Positions 6,990 to 15,185 of a stretch of 64,000 nucleotides of DNA are shown in pieces (position 1 is the stretch's first letter; every line of letters starts with the position of its first letter). This stretch comes from Paenibacillus sp. NFR01. GTDB taxonomy: Bacteria > Bacillota > Bacilli > Paenibacillales > Paenibacillaceae. The notes under the pieces were generated by a model. The model saw nothing but the letters and a program-made list of their open reading frames with translations, did not search any database and had not been told where the DNA came from. The position numbers and the translations under genes were made by a program. Location of the stretch: positions 2,387,309 to 2,451,308 of the forward strand of contig NZ_FOIK01000001.1 in assembly GCF_900111565.1 (NCBI RefSeq), given 5' to 3'.

Positions 6990-8291
6990 TCACCCCATCA
7001 AGGCGTGCACCACAAAATTCGCCACGAACAGGATGGCGATGCCGTACAGCGCCGTCGGCACTTCCTTGCCCCGACCCAGCGCCAGCTTCACGATCGGATA
7101 CGCGATAAAGCCGAAGGCCATGCCGTCGACGATGCTGTACGTGAACGGGATCATCACCATGATCAGAAACGAAGGGAACAGCTCCGACAAATCACCGAGA
7201 TCCATGTCCCGGATGCTCTGCACCATCAGGCCGCCGATCACGATCAGGATCGGGGCAATCGCGCTGTCCGGTACGTAGGCCAGCAGCGGGATGAACAGGA
7301 ACGTGGCCGCGAACAGCAGGCCCGTGACGAACGGAGTCAGGCCGGACTTGCCGCCTGCGGCGATCCCGGCGCTCGACTCCGCGGCCGCCACGACCGGGCT
7401 GCTGCCGAACAGCCCGGCGGCGATGTTCCCGAGCGAGAGCGCCCGCAGGCTGCTCTTGAAGCGTTCGGGCCGGCCGGCCATCATCGTCTGCGAGGCGATC
7501 AGCCCGATATTTTCAAAGACGACGATCAACAGCAGCAGGAATACGGCGATCCAGAAGACCAGGCCGATCACGCTGCCGAAATCCATGCTTGCGAACACGC
7601 TGCCGTATCCGCTGAAGATCGGTCCGCTGTCCATGGAATCGGCGGAATGGCCGGCTCCCAGGACATAAGCCAGGATCGTGCCGGCAATCATGCTGATCAG
7701 CATCCCCCCGCGCGTCCCGCGCAGGAAAAACACGAGCGCCAGAATCAGCGTCACGCAGGAAGTGATGACCTTCGGATCACTGAAATGACCGATAGCGACA
7801 AACGTCGTTTTATGTGCGATGACAATCCCGCTTTTTTGCAAACCGATAAAGGTTAGAAAAAGCCCGATGCCGACCGTGATGGCATGCTGCAAATTATGGG
7901 GAATCGCTTCGCTCAAGATGCGGTACAGCGACGTAAACGCCACAATGGCAAACAGGATGCCGGTCACGACGACGACCGCCAGCGCTTCGCGCCAGTCCAG
8001 CTTCATGTTATGCACCAGCGTATAGGTGAAAAAGGCGTTGATGCCCATGCCCGGCACGACGATGATCGGCGATTTGCCGCCGAATGCCATCAGCATGCAG
8101 CCCGCGATCGCGGTCAGCAGCGTGCCGACCATCGCCGCCCGCAGCGGCATGCCCGCATCATGCAGGATGGCCGCGTTGACCATCACGATATATACCGAAG
8201 CGAAATACGACAGGATGCCCGCCGCCCATTCCCGTTTCCAATTGTCCTCGGGGGCGAGCCCCAGCCGGTTTCGCCAAAATGTCATATTCAT
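6990..8291 (-). CDS. NCS2-family purine (guanine/hypoxanthine) permease, AzgA type
   Basis: A 433-residue membrane transporter with about 12-14 helices that imports purine bases, probably by proton symport. Family marks include the start FWRNRLGLAPEDNWKREWAAG, the segment SPIIVVPGMGINAFFTY (typical of AzgA/PbuG/PbuO), and ESSAGIAAGGKSGLTPFVTG in the second half. Hypoxanthine, guanine and adenine are all transported by members. The ATG at 8291 has GAGG 7 nt upstream. The minus-strand leader between 8305 and 8425 looks structured, and a terminator at 8426-8440 separates it from tcdA. Purine permeases in Bacilli are often controlled by riboswitches, but the guanine-type core was not recognised here. 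Confidence 0.9.
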   Translation of the reverse strand: MNMTFWRNRLGLAPEDNWKREWAAGILSYFASVYIVMVNAAILHDAGMPLRAAMVGTLLTAIAGCMLMAFGGKSPIIVVPGMGINAFFTYTLVHNMKLDWREALAVVVVTGILFAIVAFTSLYRILSEAIPHNLQHAITVGIGLFLTFIGLQKSGIVIAHKTTFVAIGHFSDPKVITSCVTLILALVFFLRGTRGGMLISMIAGTILAYVLGAGHSADSMDSGPIFSGYGSVFASMDFGSVIGLVFWIAVFLLLLIVVFENIGLIASQTMMAGRPERFKSSLRALSLGNIAAGLFGSSPVVAAAESSAGIAAGGKSGLTPFVTGLLFAATFLFIPLLAYVPDSAIAPILIVIGGLMVQSIRDMDLGDLSELFPSFLIMVMIPFTYSIVDGMAFGFIAYPIVKLALGRGKEVPTALYGIAILFVANFVVHALMG

Positions 8292-8304
8292 GTATTAACC
8301 TCAA

Positions 8305-8425
8305 ACTTTCCTGTAATTTATATAAAAGAGTGCGCCCGGGTGAAATTACCCGCTGCCCCGGTTTCGTAATCAGTATCCCTACACCCTTGGGCATTTATGC
8401 CCTCGGCGGTAACAGCAGAAAATAA
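8305..8425 (-). other. Structured leader region of the NCS2 permease gene (candidate cis-acting RNA)
   Basis: About 120 nt upstream of the permease, read on the minus strand, contain the hairpins GGGCATAAATGCCC (8381-8394) and GGGTAATTTCACCC (8338-8351) with further G/C-rich pairing segments, directly after the upstream terminator. No other gene lies here. The known purine riboswitch signature was searched for by eye and not found. It could be an unrecognised leader element or a dispersed repeat. Confidence 0.3.
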
Positions 8426-8440
8426 CCCCACGGCGTGGGG
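8426..8440 (-). terminator. Terminator downstream of tcdA
   Basis: A perfect CCCCACG-G-CGTGGGG hairpin. On the minus strand it is followed by TTATTTTCT, so it ends transcripts coming from tcdA before the permease leader. Confidence 0.7.
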
Positions 8441-8549
8441 CCTTGCATTGTTGTTAGACCAGAATCTCTTACTTAAGGACAACAGGACGGAACCTGCCGC
8501 GTTCACGGCTGTCCGCCCTGCCATCTGAAATGTAATGATTGGATGCCGG

Positions 8550-9305
8550 TTAGTACGTAATGCCTCCGGCGGCCAGCAGATCCTTGACGCATGCGCTGAC
8601 CATGATCAGACCGACCACGGGCGGCACATACGAGTTGCTCGCCGGCGGCTGCTTCGCCTTGCGGCGGTCGGGTGCGTCGGCCGGAACAATCTGCTCCGTC
8701 ACATCCACGCGCGGCTTGACCGGCTGTTCGGTCGAGAACACGACCTTGACGCCCTTTTTGATGCCATCCTTGCGCAGCTTCTGCCGGATAACCCGGGCAA
8801 TCGGGTCCATTTCCGTTTTGGAGATGTCTGCTACCTTGAAGCGGGTCGGATCCATTTTGTTGGCCGCCCCCATGCTGGAGATCATCGGGATCTTCCGGGC
8901 AAGGCATTCCTTGATAAGATGAATCTTGTAGATGATGGTGTCGGAAGCGTCGATGACGTAGTCGAGCTTATGCTTGAACAGCTCCTCGTACGTTTCTTCC
9001 GTATAAAACATGTTCAGCGCGACCGCTTCGATGTCCGGGTTAATCAGTTTGACCCGATCTACCATCAAATCCGCTTTTTTCTGGCCGACGGTTGTCGTCA
9101 AGGCATGAATCTGGCGGTTGATATTGGTAATGTCCACCGCATCCTTATCGATCAGGATAATGCGGCCGATGCCGGTACGGGCCAAGGCTTCAACAGCCAT
9201 CGCGCCGACGCCGCCGATGCCGAGCACCGCTACCGTACTGTTCTTGAGGATGTCCAGCCCTTCCGGCCCAATCGCGAGCTCCGTGCGGGAGAATTGATGC
9301 AGCAT
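8550..9305 (-). CDS. tcdA: tRNA threonylcarbamoyladenosine dehydratase (ThiF/E1-like)
   Basis: A 251-residue ATP-dependent E1-like enzyme that converts t6A37 in tRNA to its cyclic form. The start LHQFSRTELAIGPEGLDIL is typical of TcdA/YrvM, followed by the nucleotide site VAVLGIGGVGAMAVEALAR (residues about 25-43) and the DKDAVDITNINRQ adenylation motif. The C-terminus has GGTYELL-like VPPVVGLIMVSACVKDLLA. ATG 9305 is preceded by AAAGGAGG with a 9-nt gap. The gene follows aspS and in Bacillus the same order hisS-aspS-yrvM occurs, so it probably belongs to the T-box-controlled transcript. Confidence 0.93.
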   Translation of the reverse strand: MLHQFSRTELAIGPEGLDILKNSTVAVLGIGGVGAMAVEALARTGIGRIILIDKDAVDITNINRQIHALTTTVGQKKADLMVDRVKLINPDIEAVALNMFYTEETYEELFKHKLDYVIDASDTIIYKIHLIKECLARKIPMISSMGAANKMDPTRFKVADISKTEMDPIARVIRQKLRKDGIKKGVKVVFSTEQPVKPRVDVTEQIVPADAPDRRKAKQPPASNSYVPPVVGLIMVSACVKDLLAAGGITY

Positions 9306-9330
9306 AACGTTATGCCTCCTTTAGAGGTTT

Positions 9331-9355
9331 ACAGGGCGGCCGGCGGCCGCCCTGT
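9331..9355 (-). terminator. G/C-rich hairpin between aspS and tcdA
   Basis: An 11-bp perfect stem (ACAGGGCGGCC / GGCCGCCCTGT) with a 3-nt loop and no T-run. It may be a processing site or weak terminator that lowers tcdA expression relative to aspS. Confidence 0.45.
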
Positions 9356-9373
9356 TAGTGATCGATTGTCGTC

Positions 9374-11152
9374 TTACTTGCCGACCTTTTGCGGCTTCGG
9401 CGCAAGCTTGATGTGCAGCTGCTCCAGTTGGACCGTGTCCACCGGAGACGGAGCGTCCATCAGGAGGTCCGTTGCACTCGCCGTTTTCGGGAACGCGATC
9501 GTTTCGCGCAGGTTGGTGCGTCCGGCCAGCAGCATCACCAGGCGGTCGAAGCCGAAGGCGATCCCGCCGTGCGGCGGCGTGCCGTATTCGAAGGCGTCCA
9601 TCAGGTAGCCGAACTTCTCATAAGCCAGCTCTTGCGAAAAGCCGAGCGCGTCGAACATTTTCTCCTGAACGTCACGCTTGTAGATCCGCTGGGAGCCCCC
9701 GCCGACTTCGTAGCCGTTAAGCACGAGGTCATACGCTTGGGCGCGAATCGCGCCGGGGTTGCTGTCGAACAGATGCAGATCGTCTTCGCGCGGACGGGTG
9801 AACGGATGATGCTCCGCCACATAACGTTTTTGCTCTTCGTCGTAGCTGAGCAGCGGGAAGTCGGTAACCCATGCGAACTTGAACACGCTGTCGTCGATCA
9901 GGCCGAGCTGACGGCCGATTTTGAGGCGCAGGGCGCCGAGTACGTCGGCAACGACCTTTTTGGTGTCGGCGGAGAAGAGCAGGAGGTCGCCTTCTTCGGC
10001 GCCGGCGCGTTCCTTGATCGCCGCAATTTCATCTTCGGTCATGAATTTCACGATCGGGCCGCGGAATTCGCCTTCTTTCACCTGAATCCAGGCCAGGCCC
10101 TTCGCGCCGTAACGTGCGGCATAAGGTCCGAGGTCATCGATTTCCTTACGCGGCCAGGTGCCGCAGCCTTTGGCGTTAAGGCATTTCACTTCTCCGCCTT
10201 TTTCGATCACGGAAGCGAAGACTTTCACGCCGCTGTTTGCAACGATGTCGTTCATTTCAACGAGTTCAAGCCCGAAGCGCAGGTCCGGTTTGTCGGAGCC
10301 ATATTTGCCCATGGCTTCGGCATATGTCAGGCGCTGGAACGGCAGAGCCAGCTCAACGCCGACCGTTTCTTTCAGCAGGCGCTGCATCAATTGCTCCATC
10401 AAGCCCAGCAGTTCTTCCTGGGAGACGAAAGAGGTCTCGATGTCGACCTGGGTGAATTCCGGCTGGCGGTCAGCGCGCAGATCCTCGTCGCGGAAGCAGC
10501 GGGCAATCTGGTAGTAGCGCTCAATACCGGCCACCATCAGCAGCTGCTTGTAGATTTGCGGCGATTGCGGCAGGGCGAAAAATTCGCCTTCATGCACCCG
10601 GCTCGGCACCAGGTAATCGCGCGCGCCTTCCGGCGAGCTTTTGGTCAGGATCGGCGTTTCGATGTCGATAAAACCTTCGGCGTCGAGGAAATCGCGGAAA
10701 ACCTTAGCCGCTTTGGAGCGTAGCAGCAGCGTTTTTTGCATTTCCGGACGGCGCAGGTCGAGGTAACGGTATTTCAAGCGCAGCGCTTCATCCACTTCCA
10801 CGCCGTCTTCGATGAAGAACGGAGGCGTCTTGGCGCTGTTCAGCACGTTGATTTCAGTAATGCGGACTTCGATGTCGCCGGTCGGCAGGTTCGGGTTGAC
10901 GGTTTCTGCATCTCTTTTTACAACTTTACCCGTAACTTCAAGCACGTATTCACTGCGCACCTTTTCGGCTACCTGCAGTGCGTCCCCGGAATAGTCGGGA
11001 TTAAACACGATTTGCACGATCCCGCTTCGGTCGCGGAGGTCGATGAATAGCACGCCCCCAAGGTCCCGGCGGGTTTGCACCCAACCGTTCAGTGTTACGG
11101 TCTGGCCGATGTGTTCCGGCGTCAACTTCCCGCAGTGATGGCTTCTAGTCAT
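9374..11152 (-). CDS. aspS: Aspartyl-tRNA synthetase
   Basis: A 592-residue class IIb synthetase of the bacterial type that charges tRNA-Asp in the cytosol. The N-terminal OB fold binds the anticodon ([20 protein letters not shown]). Motif 2 is [20 protein letters not shown], the bacterial GAD insertion lies in the middle, and motif 3 is [16 protein letters not shown] near the C-terminus. The length is normal. The ATG at 11152 is preceded by AAAGGGG. It is 66 nt downstream of hisS and almost surely in the same operon under the T-box at 12538-12877. Confidence 0.97.
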   Translation of the reverse strand: MTRSHHCGKLTPEHIGQTVTLNGWVQTRRDLGGVLFIDLRDRSGIVQIVFNPDYSGDALQVAEKVRSEYVLEVTGKVVKRDAETVNPNLPTGDIEVRITEINVLNSAKTPPFFIEDGVEVDEALRLKYRYLDLRRPEMQKTLLLRSKAAKVFRDFLDAEGFIDIETPILTKSSPEGARDYLVPSRVHEGEFFALPQSPQIYKQLLMVAGIERYYQIARCFRDEDLRADRQPEFTQVDIETSFVSQEELLGLMEQLMQRLLKETVGVELALPFQRLTYAEAMGKYGSDKPDLRFGLELVEMNDIVANSGVKVFASVIEKGGEVKCLNAKGCGTWPRKEIDDLGPYAARYGAKGLAWIQVKEGEFRGPIVKFMTEDEIAAIKERAGAEEGDLLLFSADTKKVVADVLGALRLKIGRQLGLIDDSVFKFAWVTDFPLLSYDEEQKRYVAEHHPFTRPREDDLHLFDSNPGAIRAQAYDLVLNGYEVGGGSQRIYKRDVQEKMFDALGFSQELAYEKFGYLMDAFEYGTPPHGGIAFGFDRLVMLLAGRTNLRETIAFPKTASATDLLMDAPSPVDTVQLEQLHIKLAPKPQKVGK

Positions 11153-11218
11153 GATTTTTTACCCCTTTATTATAAAAGTGTGAACATCCAAATCCGAAAG
11201 CTACGTGCCGCCAGCCTC

Positions 11219-12472
11219 TTATCCCAGCGAGCTTGCCAGTTCTTCCAGCTTCACGGTGCGCTGTTCGCCCGTCGCCATTTCTTTCAACGTAATGACCCCG
11301 GCGTTCAGCTCGTCTTCGCCAAGAATCGCCGTAAACCGCGCCGCCAGGCGGTCGGCCGATTTCAGCTGCGCCTTCATTTTGCGGCCCAGATAATCGCGTT
11401 CGGCGGCATAGCCGAGGCTGCGCAGGTTAAACAGCTGCTTCGTGATTTCCTGGTCGGCCGCTTCGCCGAGAGCGACGAAGTACACGTCCAGCGGTTTGGC
11501 TTCGGTCAGCTCCACGCCCTGATTTTCCAGGATGAGCAGGATCCGTTCCAGCCCGATGCCGAAGCCGATGCCCGGCTGATCCGGTCCGCCGATCTCTTCA
11601 ACCAACCCGTTGTAACGTCCGCCGCCGCCTACCGTATCGATGGAGCCGATGCCGGCCGCCTTGTACTCAAATGCGGTATGGGTGTAATAATCCAGCCCGC
11701 GCACGAGCCGCGGATTAATGCTGTACGGCACATTCATGATGTCCAAATGCGCTTTAACCTTGGCAAAATGCGTGCTGCATTCTTCGTCCAGACTGTCCAG
11801 AATCGACGGGGCGCCGCCGAATTTGTCCTGGTCCACCTTGCAGTCCAGCACGCGCAGCGGATTGCGCTCCATCCGGCGCTGGCAATCGGCGCACAGGCTG
11901 TCCTTCATCGGACGAAGGAAGGAGAGCAGCGTCTCGCGGTAAGCCGCGCGGCTCGGCGCATTGCCGACGGAGTTTAGCTCTACGCGCACATCCTGCAGGC
12001 CCAGCTCCTTGTAGAACTGGAAGCCGAGCGAGATCACTTCCGCGTCGATTGCCGGGTCAACGGCGCCGAAAGCTTCTACGCCGAACTGATGGAACTGGCG
12101 GTACCGGCCCGCCTGCGGACGTTCATAGCGGAACATCGGCCCGATGTAATATAGCTTGCTGACATCCGGCTCGCCGTACAGCTTGTTCTGCACGTAGGCC
12201 CGCACGACGCCGGCCGTGCCTTCCGGACGCAGCGCCAGATCGCGGTCTCCTTTATCCTTGAAGGTATACATTTCGCCTTCGACGATATCCGTCGTTTCGC
12301 CGACGCCTCGCTCGAATAATCCCGTATGCTCAAACATCGGGGTGCGGATCTCCCGGTAATTAAAGCGGCGGCACAGCTCTCTCGCCTTAGCCTCCACGAC
12401 TTGCCATTTCTCTACCGCGCCGGGAAGCACGTCCTGCGTTCCCATCGGTTTCTCGAATCTTTCTTTGGCCAC
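11219..12472 (-). CDS. hisS: Histidyl-tRNA synthetase
   Basis: A class IIa synthetase of about 417 residues. Motif 1 is RTPMFEHTGLFERGVGETTD, motif 2 is FRYERPQAGRYRQFHQFGVE, and the histidine-specific segment is LVRGLDYYTHTAFEY; a C-terminal anticodon-binding domain follows. The frame could begin at TTG 12478, but AGGAGG would then be only 2 nt away. GTG 12472 lies 8 nt after AGGAGG and gives the usual N-terminus (AKERFEKPMGTQDVLPG), so it was chosen. It is the first gene of hisS-aspS(-tcdA), under a T-box leader and a strong promoter. Confidence 0.96.
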   Translation of the reverse strand: MAKERFEKPMGTQDVLPGAVEKWQVVEAKARELCRRFNYREIRTPMFEHTGLFERGVGETTDIVEGEMYTFKDKGDRDLALRPEGTAGVVRAYVQNKLYGEPDVSKLYYIGPMFRYERPQAGRYRQFHQFGVEAFGAVDPAIDAEVISLGFQFYKELGLQDVRVELNSVGNAPSRAAYRETLLSFLRPMKDSLCADCQRRMERNPLRVLDCKVDQDKFGGAPSILDSLDEECSTHFAKVKAHLDIMNVPYSINPRLVRGLDYYTHTAFEYKAAGIGSIDTVGGGGRYNGLVEEIGGPDQPGIGFGIGLERILLILENQGVELTEAKPLDVYFVALGEAADQEITKQLFNLRSLGYAAERDYLGRKMKAQLKSADRLAARFTAILGEDELNAGVITLKEMATGEQRTVKLEELASSLG

Positions 12473-12537
12473 TGCCAATCCCTCCTGGAAAATACTGCTC
12501 TATCTGCGTCTTGTGCGGAATCCTCCGCCTGGGCAAC

Positions 12538-12877
12538 AAAAAATCCCCCGTCCCGTTTGCTTGAAGCAAACAGGGACGAGGGATTATCATCAGCGATAAT
12601 ACACCACGTGGTACCACCCACATTCCGAAGCCCCCATGAAACGAAGCTTCGCTCTAAGCGGTTAACGCCCGCCTACGCGCACCGGCTACTTCACATCCGC
12701 GGCTTGGTCAGCCGCCAGCATTCGCCGTGCGTTCTCGGGGAGGTCATTCATCCGTTCAGCAACAGAATCCTTACAGCCATGCGGATCGTTGATCGCTTCC
12801 GCGGGGATTCCTCTCTGGGGTTGTGGTGGGCGGATTACTTCTTCCCGTCATCAAAACGTGTATAACATTCCGTATAT
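12538..12877 (-). ncRNA. T-box leader of hisS-aspS
   Basis: The minus strand carries the T-box antiterminator core TGGGTGGTACCACG (about 12606-12620). It is followed by a terminator with a stem of about 20 bp (12542-12584, small mismatches) ending in TTTTTTG, and preceded by stem-I features: AGAGAG, then a distal hairpin, then a specifier region. The best specifier candidate is GAC (Asp) at 12743-12745, within GAATGACCTCC. If so, the hisS-aspS operon responds to uncharged tRNA-Asp even though hisS comes first; a histidine codon in this loop was not evident. The leader starts about 8 nt after the -10 box. Confidence 0.9.
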
Positions 12878-12883
12878 TGTTAG

Positions 12884-12912
12884 ATTCTACTGAACCACTG
12901 CGCTAAAGTCAA
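12884..12912 (-). promoter_or_regulatory. Sigma-A promoter of hisS-aspS
   Basis: TTGACT (12907-12912), 17-bp spacer, TAGAAT (12884-12889) on the minus strand, placed correctly for the T-box transcript. Confidence 0.85.
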
Positions 12913-13028
12913 GGAAGGAATGAAAAAAACGGCGAAGTTTCACAAACATCATCATTTTCTGTAATATCGGATGCTGGAAACTATGCGGCCCGGCTCTTTC
13001 ACCCATGCTGGGCGTCCCATCGCTTAGT

Positions 13029-13210
13029 TAACGGACACAAGAGCCCTTATTCGCGGGAATACAGCCATTTTTTATTTCTAACGGACACCAGAGCCGTTAT
13101 TTCAGCGAAAAGACCTGAAATCCGCGAAATTACGGGCAATAAAAGCGCTCAGGTTCGATACTGCAGGAAATACCGTTATTTCCCTGAAATAACGGCTCTC
13201 AGGTCCGTTA
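13029..13210. repeat. Composite palindromic element, copy 1 (four 23-bp units)
   Basis: Forward units at 13029-13051 and 13079-13101, reverse-complement units at 13138-13160 and 13188-13210. The units begin TAACGGAC and end GCCGTTATT in the forward sense, each with its own TAACGG/CCGTTA ends. Unit starts are 50, 59 and 50 bp apart. The third unit is the most decayed. Copies with the same geometry are at 19758-19941 and 45276-45458. No gene lies in 12913-13691. The element is bounded 16 bp to the right by the 9-bp satellite. Confidence 0.75.
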
Positions 13211-13225
13211 AAAGGCTGCCTGCTG

Positions 13226-13350
13226 TTGGCGCTCTTGGCGCTGTTGGCGCTCTTGGGCTCTTGGCGCTCTTGGCGCTCTTGGCGCTCTTGGCGCTCTTGG
13301 CGCTCTTGGCGCTCTTGGCGCTCTTGGCGCTCTTGGCGTTCTTGGCGCTC
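13226..13350. repeat. 9-bp tandem repeat (TTGGCGCTC x14)
   Basis: Thirteen 9-bp units and one 8-bp unit (13253-13260) of TTGGCGCTC in perfect register over 125 bp. Three units carry one substitution (13235-13243, 13333-13341) or a deletion. Being a multiple of three, it opens all frames and creates fake ORFs (Ala-Leu-Leu, Ser-Ala-Lys, Arg-Gln-Glu repeats), none of which has a ribosome site or a real protein context. Confidence 0.9.
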
Positions 13351-13405
13351 ACGTCGTTCCCCACTGAGATCCTCAGACCTGAAACTTCGCTTCCTCCTGC
13401 CGAAC

Positions 13406-13438
13406 AAAAAAATGACCTGCAGCTTATCGTCTGCAGGT
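13406..13438 (-). terminator. Minus-strand terminator hairpin
   Basis: An 8-bp perfect stem ACCTGCAG / CTGCAGGT (13415-13438). On the minus strand it is followed by CATTTTTTTG. It may end read-through from the gene at 13692-14132. Confidence 0.65.
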
Positions 13439-13570
13439 CCAAAATATTATTATAAAAAAGGGGGTCATGCTTTTATTATAAGCAGGCTATATTAAAGAAT
13501 CATGAATGTATTATTACGACTATATTACAAAAATGAAAGCGGTTTTATGACAAGCTGCCGTAATTGGACG

Positions 13571-13610
13571 AACAGCCCAGCCCGGAGAAAAAACACCGGG
13601 CTGGGCTGTT
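13571..13610. terminator. Strong inverted repeat, probable terminator
   Basis: A 15-bp perfect stem (13571-13585 / 13596-13610, AACAGCCCAGCCCGG arm) with a 10-nt loop. It lies about 80 nt after the stop of the minus-strand gene ending at 13692. Confidence 0.65.
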
Positions 13611-13691
13611 TAAGAGACCGCTGGGGATCGGGCCGAAAACGGATCCTGCAATCCAGGATTGTGATTTGGGCCGGGGCTTCCCTTTGCCGTT

Positions 13692-14132
13692 TTATTCAAA
13701 AACCTCAACATATCCGTGTTTGCCGCGCAGCACTTCAACCACCTCATGATAGCGCTCGTCCGGAACCTTGACTTCCATCACGTAGCGCAGCTCCTTGTAG
13801 TCGCCGTTGAAATATTCGTCGTCGCCGCGGGTGACTGTGTTCTGCGGGCCATCCGCATCGTCAACCACCGGATCATCGGCGTCGACGCTCGTGATGACCG
13901 CACCGCCGGACAACGGTCCGATGCCGCCGGGCACGGCTACTCCGGAGGCTGCCGAAGCGGCATTGTTATACGGAATAAAGGGGATCAAAATGCGTGCCGG
14001 CCGGCCGCCCGCATCCAGCGGATCGGTCAGCGCGGAAGATTCAATATTTTCCACACCGTAAGGGATCAGCGCGGTTTTTGCGCCTTCCGCCTCGTCTTCA
14101 TTTCTGAAATACACTTGAATTCTTCTGCTCAT
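13692..14132 (-). CDS. Uncharacterised protein with split alpha/beta ends, possibly stress-related
   Basis: A 146-residue protein that I cannot assign firmly. Residues 1-30 (SRRIQVYFRNEDEAEGAKTALIPYGVENIE) and 110-146 (KELRYVMEVKVPDERYHEVVEVLRGKHGY) look like the beta-alpha-beta strands of a small ferredoxin-like or YflT/general-stress-17M-like fold. They are separated by a low-complexity Gly/Ala/Asp segment (about 55-105, with ITSVDADDPVVDDADG). An ATG with GGAGGGAAAAC upstream gives a good start. It is monocistronic, next to a DJ-1 family stress gene. The split suggests an insertion of disordered sequence into a small domain. Confidence 0.6.
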   Translation of the reverse strand: MSRRIQVYFRNEDEAEGAKTALIPYGVENIESSALTDPLDAGGRPARILIPFIPYNNAASAASGVAVPGGIGPLSGGAVITSVDADDPVVDDADGPQNTVTRGDDEYFNGDYKELRYVMEVKVPDERYHEVVEVLRGKHGYVEVFE

Positions 14133-14207
14133 TTGTTTTCCCTCCTCAAGATATATTTCATTGGAGTATAATTCATCCTTCGCGCAACGCCGTGCAAAGC
14201 TATCATT

Positions 14208-14714
14208 CTAAAGCGCCTTCAGCAGTTCCCGGACAAAAGCCGGTTCATCCTTCGGCGTCCGTGAAGTAATGTAATTGCCGTCGACCACCACTTCCTTATC
14301 ATCAAAAATCGCGCCTGCATTCACCATATCGTCCTGCAGCGGCGGATAGGAAGTGATGTTGCGTCCCTTCAGCAGTCCGGCACTGGCCAGAATCTGCGGG
14401 CCATGACAGATCGCCGCAATCGGCTTGCCCGCCCGGTCCGCTTCCTGCACAAAGGTTAGAATATCGGGATCAAGCCGCAGATTCTCCGGGGAAGAGCCGC
14501 CCGGAATCACCACGGCGTTGTACTCGTTTGCGTGTACTTCGGAAACGGCTTTATCCGCAGCATAGGATACGCTGCCTTTTTTGCCGAGCAGGGTCTCATG
14601 TTTCTTCAGGCCAATAATGTCGGCTTGATGCCCTGCCTTGATCACTTCATCGTAAGGCACCTGCATTTCGGAATCTTCAAAACCTTCTGCCAGCAGAAAT
14701 GCTACTTTGCTCAT
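14208..14714 (-). CDS. DJ-1/PfpI family protein (general stress protein 18-like)
   Basis: A 168-residue protein of the DJ-1/PfpI class I glutamine amidotransferase-like family, similar in size to Bacillus YfkM/YraA. These proteins act as deglycases or chaperones against carbonyl stress. The nucleophile elbow AAICHGPQIL carries Cys103, and the conserved Glu lies in LLAEGFEDSEM (residues 7-17). The open frame extends to 14885, but ATG 14714 has AGGAG upstream and begins the domain exactly (SKVAFLLAEG). A sigma-B-like promoter lies at 14767-14792, in keeping with a stress role. Confidence 0.85.
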   Translation of the reverse strand: MSKVAFLLAEGFEDSEMQVPYDEVIKAGHQADIIGLKKHETLLGKKGSVSYAADKAVSEVHANEYNAVVIPGGSSPENLRLDPDILTFVQEADRAGKPIAAICHGPQILASAGLLKGRNITSYPPLQDDMVNAGAIFDDKEVVVDGNYITSRTPKDEPAFVRELLKAL

Positions 14715-14766
14715 GGAATACACGCTCCTCTCTGTCACATTTGCAGACGTTGTACTCGTCTTGTTA

Positions 14767-14792
14767 TTACCCCAAACGATCATGTTTCTAAC
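14767..14792 (-). promoter_or_regulatory. Possible sigma-B-type promoter of the DJ-1/PfpI gene
   Basis: GTTAGA (14787-14792), 14-bp spacer, GGGTAA (14767-14772) on the minus strand, against the Bacillus sigma-B pattern GTTTAA-N12..15-GGGWAW. It lies 53 bp before the start codon. Confidence 0.4.
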
Positions 14793-15110
14793 GACCGTCC
14801 GCAAACTATGGGCGCGGCAAATAACCGCGGCCGCCGCGGCCGCGCGCGGAATAGTCCTCACGGAGCTCTGCGCCGTTCCATGCATATGTCTCCCTGAAGC
14901 TTCCGGAGGGATTAAGGTTCAGCTTGCTCCACATCCATGCTTTTGGCGAACGTCTCATGGCACTTTACCGTCCTATGCTGTAAATTTATCCCCAATATTG
15001 TTTCCGGTCCGCAGTTGCTTTATCCCCAGGATTGCTGCATTGCGCAAACAAACCTGCGGCGGTGCTGCATTCTTGTTGTCCCAACACGGATAAGCTGAAG
15101 GGTCATAAAC
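14793..15110. other. Gene-free stretch
   Basis: No supported gene. A very G/C-rich run with two GCGGCCGC sites lies at about 14825-14850. The plus-strand open frame across it has no ribosome site or recognisable protein and is taken as chance. Confidence 0.5.
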
Positions 15111-15149
15111 AAAAAACCGCCTTTCACAGCGAACTGTGAAAAGGCGGTT
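15111..15149 (-). terminator. Terminator of relA-dtd
   Basis: A stem AACCGCC..TTTCACAG / CTGTGAAA..GGCGGTT (15115-15149, one bulge) followed on the minus strand by TTTTTTG, 36 nt after the dtd stop. Confidence 0.9.
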
Positions 15150-15185
15150 ACTACTCCGGCCTGCTAATATTTAGCGGGTCGGATT

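Noticed and set aside
8305..8425. Purine (guanine/adenine) riboswitch before the NCS2 permease
   Set aside because: The three-way junction core of that class was looked for in the minus strand and not found; kept only as an unassigned structured leader.
13102..13442. Several open frames coding Arg-Gln-Glu, Ser-Ala-Lys or Ala-Leu-Leu repeats
   Set aside because: All come from the 9-bp satellite, whose length keeps every frame open; no ribosome site or non-repeat domain.
13529..13545. cre-like sequence TGAAAGCGGTTTTA
   Set aside because: One mismatch to the consensus, but no gene start lies downstream on either strand within a usable distance.
14825..14850. G/C-rich block with two GCGGCCGC palindromes as a regulatory element
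   Set aside because: Simple G/C runs of this kind arise by chance in such DNA; no repeat elsewhere and no gene relation.
14707..15093. 128-codon plus-strand frame upstream of the DJ-1/PfpI gene
   Set aside because: No ribosome site, Cys- and Arg-rich chance composition.
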